Assembly (NCBI GenBank): GCA_934255455.1
Contig: CAKQNS010000003.1
Location: 51,529 to 115,528 of the forward strand
DNA from: an uncultured Alphaproteobacteria bacterium
GTDB taxonomy: Bacteria; Pseudomonadota; Alphaproteobacteria; Rs-D84
DNA: 64,000 nt
Reading direction: 5' to 3'
The translations under genes and the position numbers were made by a program. A model generated the notes under the pieces. It saw only the letters and a list, made by a program, of their open reading frames with translations. It was not told the DNA's origin and did no database searches. Shown here piece after piece: positions 1 to 7,953 of the stretch (position 1 is the stretch's first letter; every line of letters starts with the position of its first letter).

Positions 1-446
1 AAATAGAGGCTGCGGCTGGGTGCAGCGTGGTGGATATTTTTGCCCTGTACGGCGAGGATGAATTTCGTCGTGTTGAGCAACGCGTGATTACGCGACTGAT
101 GGATACGCCGCCCACAGCCAAGGTTATTTCCACCGGCGAGGGCGCATTTATTACCCCCGCGGTACGTGAAATTTTGGCGGGCAGGGCGGTAACAATTTGG
201 TTAAAGGCAGAGTTGGATTTGCTTGTTAAAAGGACAAATTTTCGCAATACGCGTCCGCAATTATTACATGCAGACAGTCGAAAAATTTTGGCTCAATTGA
301 TTAACGATAGGTATAAAACATACGCGCTGGCGGATATTACGGTCGAGACTCGCGATGAAAGTCTGCGCAAAACGTTGGACAAGGTTTTGTCGGCGGTTGA
401 TAACCATTTTTCAAAAAAACGGGGGTGTGAATATGGCAAAAAGTAG
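1..446 (+). CDS. aroK: Shikimate kinase, C-terminal part (5' end outside window)
   Basis: Phosphorylates the 3-hydroxyl of shikimate in the chorismate pathway (cytoplasm). The frame is open from base 3, reading IEAAAGCSV, the usual shikimate kinase stretch before the substrate-binding part, so the gene starts before the window; the GTG at 27 is only an internal valine. Also visible: STGEGAF where the family normally has GGGA (the middle Gly of the shikimate-binding motif is Glu here), a lid-like stretch with FRNTRPQLL, and a C-terminal ADITVET strand. The last 14 bases overlap the start of mscL, so the two genes are probably co-transcribed. Identification is by family motifs; the Gly to Glu change deserves checking against relatives. 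Confidence 0.85.
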   Translation, partial: IEAAAGCSVVDIFALYGEDEFRRVEQRVITRLMDTPPTAKVISTGEGAFITPAVREILAGRAVTIWLKAELDLLVKRTNFRNTRPQLLHADSRKILAQLINDRYKTYALADITVETRDESLRKTLDKVLSAVDNHFSKKRGCEYGKK

Positions 447-990
447 TTTTCTGAAAGAATTTCGTTCGTTTGTTGAACGTGGCAGTGCTATTGATATGGC
501 GGTTGGTATCATTGCCGGCGGTGTTATGACCAGCGTGGTCAATTCGTTAGTCAAAGATGTTATTATGCCACCAATAGGGTTGTTGGTTGGTGGTGTAGAT
601 TTTTCGCAGTGGTTCGTTGTGTTGGCGGGTGGCGCACCAGGTGTTCATTACGCCACGGTGGCTGCGGCCCAGGACGCTGGCGCAACCACAATAAATATTG
701 GGCTGTTTCTGAATTCAATTGTCAGTTTCTTGATAACTATGTTTGCGGTGTTCTTGATTGTGCGGGTTGTTGGTAAAATGCGCGACAAAAAGGCTGTGAC
801 CACGCGTACATGTCCGTATTGTAAAACAACAATAAATATCGCGGCGACGAAATGTCCAAATTGTTGTTCTGATGTTAAACCGCTTGCGCCGGGCACAGAT
901 GAAGAAAGCGACTTGAAAAAGAACCTTAAAAATCTGGCGGACGCTGCGAGCGCGTCGGTTGCAAAAATCAAAAAGATAACAAAGCATTAA
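433..990 (+). CDS. mscL: Large-conductance mechanosensitive channel MscL with C-terminal zinc ribbon
   Basis: Inner-membrane homopentameric channel that opens under membrane tension during osmotic downshock. The protein has 185 residues. The N-terminal amphipathic helix and TM1 (KEFRSFVERGSAIDMAVGII) and the PPIGLL segment are typical; TM2 lies at about residues 90-112. After TM2 comes a zinc-ribbon-like module, C127PYC130 and C141PNC144, then a charged C-terminal helix. Zinc-ribbon tails are known in some MscL subfamilies. I chose the ATG at 433, preceded by a purine-rich GGGGGTGTG, over the in-frame start at 355 because it gives the canonical N terminus. It overlaps aroK by 14 bases and is followed by a strong terminator. 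Confidence 0.95.
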   Translation: MAKSSFLKEFRSFVERGSAIDMAVGIIAGGVMTSVVNSLVKDVIMPPIGLLVGGVDFSQWFVVLAGGAPGVHYATVAAAQDAGATTINIGLFLNSIVSFLITMFAVFLIVRVVGKMRDKKAVTTRTCPYCKTTINIAATKCPNCCSDVKPLAPGTDEESDLKKNLKNLADAASASVAKIKKITKH

Positions 991-1026
991 AGTGTATTTG
1001 TAATAAAATAAATTAAAGATAAAAAG

Positions 1027-1049
1027 CAGGGCTGTTGGCCCTGTTTTTT
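1027..1049 (+). terminator. Rho-independent terminator after mscL
   Basis: Stem CAGGGC (1027-1032) and GCCCTG (1038-1043), loop TGTTG, followed by six T. It ends the aroK-mscL transcript. Confidence 0.9.
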
Positions 1050-1910
1050 GTGCCGAAATTTTGTAAATTTGGTGATTTTTCTGTCGCACATCGTCGAAAA
1101 TTATAACATCAGGCGGCATAACAGGGCGATTATCGTTATAACCAGGCGAAATAATGCGTGGTGCGTGCATGTTAGTTGTTGATAGCGAATATAACAAATC
1201 GTGAATACTAAATTGTTTATACAAATTTTTATAGAAATTGTTTTGTAGTACAGGTGCATTTCTTTTCTCCTTTCATTATTTTGGATTTGTTTCCTTGGTT
1301 GTGTGTTGATGGGGTGACCATGGCGGGGTAATATATTATAAAAAGGCGCATAATGTATATTATGTATAGTTATGGATTGTGAGAGGGGCGAAAACAGTGA
1401 AATGAATATAAATGGACGAACAATTGTGTTGGGTGTTTGTGGTGTGGCTAAATAATTTTTTGATGGTGCGCGGTATGAAAAATATATTTTTGATTTGTGT
1501 TTTTGTGCGGTGTGATTTTGATATGCGTATGCACCATATTAAATTGAAATAATTTATAACAATATTTATATATCATTTTGTTATTACGATTATAAAGCGC
1601 GTCGCGCATATTGTTGCGGTTTGAATATTTTTGTGGTGGTAATTATGGTGGTTTCTGGGGTCAAAAATCGGTAAATACGCCCTATTTTGCCCCGAAAAAT
1701 TGCAAAAAGTGGCGGATTTCTGCGGTTTTTATGCGTTTTTTTGGGTCGTTTTTTTGTGTTTTTTTGGTGATTTTCGGTGGGGTGGTGGGGTAAATTTGTG
1801 GTTTGTAATTAAAAACTTTAACATAAGTTTATATTTATTTGTTTATTGATTTGTTTTTTAATTTTATGCCGCGTGAAAATATTGTGTTTTTGCCGGCATT
1901 TTTTATAATG

Positions 1911-1939
1911 TTGATTTTTAATCCGCGGTAATTTATTAT
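1911..1939 (+). promoter_or_regulatory. Sigma70-type promoter of tlyA; transcript nearly leaderless
   Basis: TTGATT (1911-1916), 17-bp spacer, TATTAT (1934-1939). The expected start of transcription, about 1946, lies within a few bases of the tlyA ATG at 1949, and no Shine-Dalgarno sequence precedes it. Confidence 0.6.
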
Positions 1940-1948
1940 GTACGTGTT

Positions 1949-2659
1949 ATGAGATTAGATGTTGCATTGGTTTCACAAAATATTTATCCAACGCGGGCGC
2001 GTGCCATCGCGGCGGTACATGCCGGATTGGTGACGATAAATGGTGTGGTTGCCAAAAAGCCCAGCCAGCCCGTTTCCGATGTTGATTTGTTGGTCGGGGG
2101 CGATTTGCCCTATTCTGTTGGTCGCGGCAGTTTGAAATTGGAACGCGCGCTGGATGAATTCAAAATAAATCCGGCTGGGATGGTGTGTCTGGACATTGGG
2201 GCCAGTACCGGTGGCTTTACATCGGTTTTATTGGCGCGTGGTGCCGCGCGTGTGATTGCGGTTGATGTTGGCACGAATCAATTGGTGGCCGAATTAAAAA
2301 ATGATGCGCGCGTTTTATCGCTGGAACAGACCGATATTCGTAATTTGAAGCCGATGTCGCCGGTCGATTTGGTGGTGATTGATGTGTCATTTATATCATT
2401 GGCAGATATTGCGCCGGTGTCGCGTGCGTGGGGGGCGCGTACAGTAATTGCGTTGATTAAACCCCAGTTTGAAGTTCCGCGCCACATTGCGGCGCGCAGT
2501 GCGGGCGTTATAAAATCGCGCGAATGGCACGAATATGCAATCAAGCGCGCCACAGACGCGTTTCGCGATGCGGGCTTTGTGTGTCGTGGATTAATACAAT
2601 CGCCCATTCATGGCGGCAGTGGCAATACCGAATTTTTAGGGCTGTTTTTGGCCGAATAA
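1949..2659 (+). CDS. tlyA: TlyA-family rRNA (cytidine-2'-O)-methyltransferase
   Basis: Predicted S-adenosylmethionine-dependent 2'-O-methyltransferase of 16S/23S rRNA, 236 residues. An S4 RNA-binding domain occupies about residues 1-60 (MRLDVALVSQ...SRAR-like), followed by an FtsJ-like Rossmann domain with the SAM motif LDIGASTGGFTS (81-92). The catalytic K-D-K-E set appears to be K63, D145, K171 and E228. Members are often annotated as hemolysin A, but methyl transfer to rRNA is the established activity. The start follows family alignment; there is no ribosome binding site and the promoter is close, so translation is probably leaderless. It precedes leuS in the same direction, which has its own promoter. 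Confidence 0.93.
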   Translation: MRLDVALVSQNIYPTRARAIAAVHAGLVTINGVVAKKPSQPVSDVDLLVGGDLPYSVGRGSLKLERALDEFKINPAGMVCLDIGASTGGFTSVLLARGAARVIAVDVGTNQLVAELKNDARVLSLEQTDIRNLKPMSPVDLVVIDVSFISLADIAPVSRAWGARTVIALIKPQFEVPRHIAARSAGVIKSREWHEYAIKRATDAFRDAGFVCRGLIQSPIHGGSGNTEFLGLFLAE

Positions 2660-2673
2660 ATGCGATTTTTGCC

Positions 2674-2702
2674 TTGAATTTCTGGGCGTTCGCGTATATC
2701 AT
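2674..2702 (+). promoter_or_regulatory. Promoter of leuS
   Basis: TTGAAT (2674-2679), 17-bp spacer, TATCAT (2697-2702), 30 bp upstream of the leuS ATG at 2733. Confidence 0.55.
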
Positions 2703-2732
2703 TTAATCCGATTTTTAACAAAGGTATAAATT

Positions 2733-5132
2733 ATGGCAGATGACATCACAAAAATCCAGGAACGCGAGGCAAAATGGCAACGCCGTTGGCGTGCGGCACA
2801 GGCATTTGTGCCGAAAAATGACGGTTCAAAACCGCGTTTTTATAATTTGGTTGAATTTCCGTTCTTGTCCGGTGCGGGAATGCACGCGGGCCACATGATG
2901 AATTATTCTGGTATGGATGTGATGGCGCGTTTTCGCCGTGCACGTGGGTACGATGTATTGTTCCCAATGGGGTTCGATGCAATGGGAATTGCCGGTGAAC
3001 ACTATGCTACAAAAATTGGTCGCCATCCGGCGGATGTTGCACGTGATTTGATAAAATCGTATTCAGAAATGATTGATCGGGTTGGTTGGTCGGTTGACCC
3101 GGAAACCCGCATTGCGACATCTGATCCGGAATACATCAAATGGACTCAGTGGATGTTTATCCAATTCTGGCGCGCGGGATTGGCGTATAAATCGGCACTG
3201 CCGATGAATTGGTGCCCAGAATGCAAAACGACATATACCAACGAGGAACTGGAAGATAACAAATGTCCGCGTTGCCATGGGGTTATTGAAAAGAAAGAGA
3301 AAATGCAGTGGAATCTGGCATTATCAAAATATGCTCAGAAATTGCTGGATGGGTTGCGTGATGTCAAATTCGATGAACGCATTAAAAAGGATGAAATCAA
3401 TCTGATTGGGCGTTCGACCGGTGCGGATATTGATTTTCGTGTTGGTGACGATGTTATGACGGTGTACACCACGCGCCCGGATACCATATTTGGTGTGACA
3501 TTTTGCGTAATTGCGCCAGAACACAAATTGGTGCGCAAATGGTTGGACGAAGGTCGCATTGAAAATGCCGATGCTGTGCGTGAATATATCCGTGCCGCGG
3601 CGGCCAAGACGGAAATTGAACGCACCGACGCCACCCGCGAAAAAACAGGTGTCCAATTGCGTGGCATAACCGCGATAAATCCGTTTACGGGTCGCGAAAT
3701 ACCGGTCTTTACATCGGATTATGTGTTGGTTGACTATGCGTATGGCACAATTATGGCGGTGCCGGCGCATGATGCGCGCGATTGGGATTTTGCCAAGAAA
3801 TTTGGTTTGGAAATAATCCCTGTTTTGGCGGGGGGCGAGGCCGACAAAGTATGGGAAGGTGACGGCACGCATATAAATTCATCGTTCTTAGACGGTATGA
3901 ACAAGGCGGATGCAATCGCCGCGGCGATTAAATATGGTACTGAACACGGTTTTGCACGCGGAACGGTTAAATATAAATTAAAAGATTGGGGCTTTTCGCG
4001 CCAGATGTATTGGGGTGAACCAATCCCGATGATTCATTGCGATAAATGTGGTTGGGTGCCGGTGCCGGATGAACAATTGCCGGTGATGCAGCCGCACATG
4101 ATGGATTATCGTCCGACCGACAGTGGTGAATCGCCACTGGCGCGCGCGACCGATTGGGTGAATGTGCCCTGCCCGTGCTGTGGTGCGCCGGCGCGTCGTG
4201 AAACGGATACTATGCCGGGATGGGCCGGGTCATCGTGGTATTTTTTGCGCTATCTGGACCCAAAAAATGGCAAAGAATTTTGCTCGCGCGAACAAATGGC
4301 GCGCTGGATGCCAGTCGCACATTATAATGGTGGACATGAACATAACACACGCCATTTAATCTATTCGCGTTTCTGGCACCATGTGCTGTACGATTTGGGG
4401 TTGGTCAACACCGCCGAACCGTATGCGCGCCGCACGGCCCAGGGATTATTGATGGGTAATGATGGGTATAAAATGTCTAAATCGCGCGGGAACGGTTTTA
4501 TGGTGGCCGATTTAGTGGCGGCGGTTGGCGCGGATGCGGGACGCGTTGCGGTACTGTCGCTGGGGCCATGGGAAAACAATGTTGTGTGGACCGATGGCGC
4601 AATGGCAGGTGTTCAACGTTTCTTGAAACGCGTGGAAAATTTATCGGATAATTTGACCGATGTGCCAATGACCACCGAACAAGAACGTTTAATGAACCAA
4701 TTGATTGCCGATGTCACCGAACGTATTGATGGTATGCGATTTAATACCGCGATTTCCGCGATGATGGAATATCTGAATGCGTTTCCGGGTGGTACAATGC
4801 CGCGTGCGGCGTATGTTGCGCTGGTGCGTGTGTTGAACCCGTTTGCACCGCATTTGACCGAAGAAATGTGGGAAAAATTGGGAAACAATACGATGTTGGC
4901 ATTGTCTGATTGGCCAACATACGATGCATCGAAATTGGCCAAGACCGAAATGACAATTGTCGTGTCGGTAAATGGTAAACGCGCCGCCGAATTTACCGTG
5001 GCGGTGGGTGCATCGGCATCGGAAATCACAGATGCGGCGCATAAAGCGGCCGCGGCTAAATTGGATGGCGCCGAAATAATAAAAACAATCGTGGTGCCAA
5101 ACAAGTTGGTAAATTTTGTTGTAAAGAAATAA
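2733..5132 (+). CDS. leuS: Leucyl-tRNA synthetase
   Basis: Class Ia aminoacyl-tRNA synthetase that charges tRNA-Leu, 799 residues, somewhat shorter than the E. coli enzyme. The HIGH signature is H51AGH; a zinc-type cysteine pair set (CPEC and CPRC, about residues 160-180) lies in the first insertion; the CP1 editing domain follows with TTRPDTIFG and the AHDARDWDFA loop; then a second CxxC pair set; KMSKSRGNG lies near residue 580; and an anticodon-binding helical bundle and C-terminal domain end the protein. Every catalytic element is recognisable. The preceding gap holds a promoter and the gene ends at a bidirectional terminator shared with the convergent rpiB operon. Confidence 0.97.
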   Translation: MADDITKIQEREAKWQRRWRAAQAFVPKNDGSKPRFYNLVEFPFLSGAGMHAGHMMNYSGMDVMARFRRARGYDVLFPMGFDAMGIAGEHYATKIGRHPADVARDLIKSYSEMIDRVGWSVDPETRIATSDPEYIKWTQWMFIQFWRAGLAYKSALPMNWCPECKTTYTNEELEDNKCPRCHGVIEKKEKMQWNLALSKYAQKLLDGLRDVKFDERIKKDEINLIGRSTGADIDFRVGDDVMTVYTTRPDTIFGVTFCVIAPEHKLVRKWLDEGRIENADAVREYIRAAAAKTEIERTDATREKTGVQLRGITAINPFTGREIPVFTSDYVLVDYAYGTIMAVPAHDARDWDFAKKFGLEIIPVLAGGEADKVWEGDGTHINSSFLDGMNKADAIAAAIKYGTEHGFARGTVKYKLKDWGFSRQMYWGEPIPMIHCDKCGWVPVPDEQLPVMQPHMMDYRPTDSGESPLARATDWVNVPCPCCGAPARRETDTMPGWAGSSWYFLRYLDPKNGKEFCSREQMARWMPVAHYNGGHEHNTRHLIYSRFWHHVLYDLGLVNTAEPYARRTAQGLLMGNDGYKMSKSRGNGFMVADLVAAVGADAGRVAVLSLGPWENNVVWTDGAMAGVQRFLKRVENLSDNLTDVPMTTEQERLMNQLIADVTERIDGMRFNTAISAMMEYLNAFPGGTMPRAAYVALVRVLNPFAPHLTEEMWEKLGNNTMLALSDWPTYDASKLAKTEMTIVVSVNGKRAAEFTVAVGASASEITDAAHKAAAAKLDGAEIIKTIVVPNKLVNFVVKK

Positions 5133-5157
5133 AAAACGGGGCAATGCCCCGTTTTTT
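5131..5157. terminator. Bidirectional terminator between leuS and rpiB
   Basis: Stem CGGGGC (5137-5142) and GCCCCG (5146-5151), loop AAT, with an A tract on the left and a T tract on the right, so it can stop transcripts from both convergent genes. Confidence 0.92.
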
Positions 5158-5602
5158 ATGAGATTTTTTGAATTCTGCGTACACGACGTTCACAATCGTC
5201 AAATGGACTTTCCAGGAATGTTTGTGCAACAACAAACGCCATTTCAATATCAATGTCATCGGCCGCCAGTGCCAAAACATTAATATCGTCGTGGAAACGA
5301 TCGTCGCGTGCCTGTTCTGGGCGTTCACAGCGCGATGCGCGAATGTGACGATAACGATTTGCGGCAATCATAATGCCAGCGCCGGTGCCGCAAATTAAAA
5401 TTCCGCGCGATTTTTTGTCAGATTCCATTGCGTCGGCGACGGTTTTTGCAATGTCTGGGAAATCAACGGGCGTGTTTGGATCGTCGGTGCCCATGTTTAC
5501 AACCTGGTACCCATCGGCCGCCAACATTTCAATCAAGTATAATTTCAGCCCCACCCCACGGTGATCTGATGCGATGTATATTTTTGATATGTTTTTATTC
5601 AT
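5156..5602 (-). CDS. rpiB: Ribose-5-phosphate isomerase B
   Basis: Interconverts ribulose 5-phosphate and ribose 5-phosphate in the pentose phosphate pathway (LacAB/RpiB family), 148 residues. Visible motifs: ASDHRG (D13, H14), the MGTDDPNTPVDFPD substrate loop, ILICGTGAG with the catalytic Cys71 and Thr73, and RFHDDINVLAL with His104 in the usual place. Its start overlaps the end of the bactofilin gene by 8 bases, so it is the last gene of the four-gene minus-strand operon. A link between this sugar isomerase and envelope shape is unexplained; operon membership may only reflect compact packing. Confidence 0.93.
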   Translation of the reverse strand: MNKNISKIYIASDHRGVGLKLYLIEMLAADGYQVVNMGTDDPNTPVDFPDIAKTVADAMESDKKSRGILICGTGAGIMIAANRYRHIRASRCERPEQARDDRFHDDINVLALAADDIDIEMAFVVAQTFLESPFDDCERRVRRIQKIS

Positions 5603-5948
5603 TGTTTCCTTCCTTGCGTTTTTCCAGTTTACATTCCAAACCGGTGTTGCCGGTAATGTTTAATGTGGTATATGCCAATGTTCCCGTCATTTGGGCGTTG
5701 CTGAACACATTTGCAGTGCCAACAACCGCCGGACCATCCAATGTTCCGTGCAGAAACAAATTATCCGCCGTCACGCGTCCTGAAACGCGGCCACCGCGAC
5801 CAATAACAACGGTTGTGGCAACAATATCGCCAATAACCGTACCGTGAATTTGCACGATGTGGTCGGTCTGGATGTTCCCAGTCAATTTGCACCCGGCGCC
5901 GATAATCGTCGGTGATTGTTTTTCAGTTGCGTTTGTAAATGCCAACAT
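5595..5948 (-). CDS. Bactofilin (polymer-forming cytoskeletal protein)
   Basis: Small beta-helical protein (117 residues) of the bactofilin family, which assembles into nucleotide-free filaments at the inner face of the membrane. Short strands repeat every six residues or so through the core (for example GCKLTGNIQTD, HGTVIGDIVAT, GGRVSGRVTAD). Disordered tails flank the core; the N-terminal MLAFTNATEKQ could hold the membrane-targeting segment. It lies directly after the gene for a membrane-anchored LytM peptidase, a pairing known in alphaproteobacteria (BacA with LmdC), where the filament places peptidoglycan hydrolysis and sets cell shape. I infer the same role here. Confidence 0.9.
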   Translation of the reverse strand: MLAFTNATEKQSPTIIGAGCKLTGNIQTDHIVQIHGTVIGDIVATTVVIGRGGRVSGRVTADNLFLHGTLDGPAVVGTANVFSNAQMTGTLAYTTLNITGNTGLECKLEKRKEGNNE

Positions 5949-5949
5949 A

Positions 5950-7230
5950 TCATTTTTCCTTTACAAATGTTGAAGGGTTAAACGGCACGCCCTTGTATCT
6001 GATTTCGTAATGCAGGTGTGGCCCCGTCGAACGGCCCGATGAACCGCCCTGTCCCACAATTGTGCCCGGTCGCACCCAATCGCCACGCGACACCATTACC
6101 TGGGACAAATGGGCATATAATGTTGTAAAGCCCAGACCGTGGTCAACCTCTACCGTGGTGCCGTATCCGACGCGCTCGCCGGCCGAAACAACGCGACCTG
6201 GGGCAACGGCCATCAATTCGGTGCCAATGCGACCCGCAAAATCAATTCCGCGGTGTTTTTTAGGTTTGCCGGTAAATGGGTCGTTGCGGGTGCCATAGTT
6301 TGATGTTATGCGCACGCGCTTGACCGGGGCGCCCAATGGCAGCAATGTGTTTAATTTAGACAGTCCATTCCATAATTCCAAATCGTCGGCCAATTTTTGA
6401 TATTTTGAATCCAATTCTTTGTCAAATTCAACCGGACTGAATGCTGCGCCGACCAGCGGACTGGCATATTTGTTGGCGCTTTTTACCAATATTGCCTGGT
6501 TCAGCCCCAGGGACGCCAGTGTGCTTTTAATTTGTTTTAATGGTTTGTTTAATGTTTCGATATTGTCCGATGATAATTTCCCAACCATATCCACAATTTG
6601 AATATCGGCATCGGCAATTGTTCGCATAGATTCAACCATTTGCGCGTTGCGCTTTTTCAGTTCCGCATTTTCCGCGCGTGTCAATTCGTATTCCGCCGAT
6701 AAGTCAGATAGTTTCGCGTATTCCGGTGCATAGTCCTCGTTGGTGAACATTTCGGACAGGCGCGTACGCAAGAAATCCAATTCGCCCCATGTTTTCAGGC
6801 GACTGTTCATCAAATCTTCTTTTTCTTTATCGGTCAGTTTTTTCGCGTTCAAAATTTTGTCGTCTATGACATTCAAACTGCGCGTTAAATCGTTGTATTT
6901 TTTCAAATAGGTCTGCAAATCGGTCATGTGGCGTGCGTGCAGTGCGCGTTCCTGTTCCAATTGTTGGGTGCGTTTTTGCAGCAACGGGCGGTGATACACA
7001 AACACGTATGTTGACCATGTAGCCCATATAACCAGCCCTATTTTGCCACAGAATTTGGTAAAACGCCAAAAACTGGATTGTTTGAAAGTGTAAACATTGC
7101 CGCGTGGAGTGTCCATAACCGTGAATTCGCGCGGCGGGAATACACGCGAAATCAGTCGCCATAATGCACGAAACGGCGATGTAATCAGCGCCCACAAAGA
7201 TGTAAAATATCTGGTTATGAAACTTATCAT
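5950..7230 (-). CDS. Membrane-anchored M23 (LytM) peptidoglycan endopeptidase
   Basis: 426-residue bitopic protein. A basic cytoplasmic N terminus precedes one transmembrane helix (about residues 60-80, near FCGKIGLVIWATWSTYVFVY). A long coiled coil follows (about 85-220), then a C-terminal M23 domain (about 305-422). Zinc ligands are visible: HRGID (H326, D330) and the HLH pair (H405 and H407), with the other catalytic His in YAHLS; the GxG frame is intact, so the enzyme should be active. The predicted role is cleavage of peptide cross-links in the periplasm, positioned by the adjacent bactofilin as in BacA-LmdC systems. Its start overlaps the end of the upstream methyltransferase gene by 4 bases. 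Confidence 0.9.
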   Translation of the reverse strand: MISFITRYFTSLWALITSPFRALWRLISRVFPPREFTVMDTPRGNVYTFKQSSFWRFTKFCGKIGLVIWATWSTYVFVYHRPLLQKRTQQLEQERALHARHMTDLQTYLKKYNDLTRSLNVIDDKILNAKKLTDKEKEDLMNSRLKTWGELDFLRTRLSEMFTNEDYAPEYAKLSDLSAEYELTRAENAELKKRNAQMVESMRTIADADIQIVDMVGKLSSDNIETLNKPLKQIKSTLASLGLNQAILVKSANKYASPLVGAAFSPVEFDKELDSKYQKLADDLELWNGLSKLNTLLPLGAPVKRVRITSNYGTRNDPFTGKPKKHRGIDFAGRIGTELMAVAPGRVVSAGERVGYGTTVEVDHGLGFTTLYAHLSQVMVSRGDWVRPGTIVGQGGSSGRSTGPHLHYEIRYKGVPFNPSTFVKEK

Positions 7231-7913
7231 TTGGATTCCAGTCTAGACAACATCTGGGCAATAGTCAAGCCGTCGCGCAAAACATCATCATTGTTCATGG
7301 ACAGACCACCGTGAATGGTTGCCCCGCCCCGAACGCCCGTGCGACCGGTGATAATTACGCGTTCGGCGGTATGTTTTGCACCAAACAGCGGGAATATATT
7401 TATGTCGCCGCACAGTGGTACCATGGCCGAAATAATCCGGTCGGTTGCCGCCGCATCAACAATTGTGCAAAAATGTCCCCGTGGTCGCACCCGGCGCAGG
7501 CACGCGCGTGTCCACATAATCAAATCAGCATTATGGTGCGCATTGTGCGCGGCCGGTGTACCGGTAAAATACGGTGGGTTGGTCATAACCAAATCAAATC
7601 TGCGGTCGGTTTTCCAATTTAATATATCGGCGCATACCAATTCCATATCGCGGTGGTTTAATTCCGCGTTTTTCTGTGCGGCGTCCAGCATATCGGGCGA
7701 TATATCAATTCCGGTGTATGTTGCCGCCGGGTTATGTGCGGCACAACATAATGCCACCGCGCCCGTACCGGTGCCAACATCCAGAACCGTTTTTGCGGGA
7801 ACGTCCCCGGCCATTGCCGCCAACCATACCGCATCAGATGTTGGGTTATATATTCCCGGATTGCACCAAACACGGCCACCCATCAGGCTAAAAATCTCTT
7901 GTTTTTTCGTCAT
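7227..7913 (-). CDS. TrmN6/YfiC-like SAM-dependent methyltransferase
   Basis: 228-residue Rossmann-fold methyltransferase resembling tRNA1(Val) (adenine-37-N6) methyltransferase. SAM motif I is LDVGTGTGAVAL, the acidic end of strand 2 is GIDIS, and the adenine-N6 signature is NPPYF. I chose the ATG at 7913, which starts MTKKQEIFSLMGGRV as in the family and follows a GGGG purine run; the frame stays open farther upstream but that part overlaps the divergent gene. It is the first gene of the operon with the LytM peptidase, bactofilin and rpiB. Target RNA and position are inferred from family only. Confidence 0.8.
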   Translation of the reverse strand: MTKKQEIFSLMGGRVWCNPGIYNPTSDAVWLAAMAGDVPAKTVLDVGTGTGAVALCCAAHNPAATYTGIDISPDMLDAAQKNAELNHRDMELVCADILNWKTDRRFDLVMTNPPYFTGTPAAHNAHHNADLIMWTRACLRRVRPRGHFCTIVDAAATDRIISAMVPLCGDINIFPLFGAKHTAERVIITGRTGVRGGATIHGGLSMNNDDVLRDGLTIAQMLSRLESK

Positions 7914-7926
7914 ATCCCCATATAAT
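7899..7926 (+). promoter_or_regulatory. Promoter for the polytopic membrane protein
   Basis: TTGTTT (7899-7904), 16-bp spacer, TATAAT (7921-7926), about 28 bp before the ATG at 7954. It overlaps the start of the divergent methyltransferase gene. Confidence 0.5.
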
Positions 7927-7953
7927 AATTCAACAAAATCAAAAGGCAAGTTT

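Larger units (their letters stand above)
991..1948. other. Long AT-rich gap; possible gene remnant on minus strand
   Basis: Almost 1 kb without a convincing gene, strongly T/G-biased on the plus strand from about 1260 to 1900. On the minus strand a frame running from about 1224 down past 1020 reads like protein (for example PGYNDNRPVMPPDVIIFDDV) but continues into the antisense of mscL and has no good start. A second short minus frame starts with ATG at 1259, well placed behind AAAGGAGA, and stops after about 50 codons without recognisable features. The 60-codon plus frame at 1611-1793 is low-complexity and probably spurious. No tRNA, DnaA box cluster or CRISPR array was seen. Confidence 0.4.

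Noticed and set aside
1260..1940. Replication origin in the AT-rich gap
   Set aside because: No DnaA box cluster or origin-linked genes (dnaA, dnaN, parAB) are present.
3324..3872. Minus-strand frames of 100-180 codons inside leuS
   Set aside because: Shadow frames of a gene with clear class I synthetase motifs on the plus strand.
7315..7953. Long N-terminal extension of the membrane protein gene
   Set aside because: It is antisense to the well-supported methyltransferase gene and its sequence is arginine/cysteine-rich, as expected for a shadow frame.
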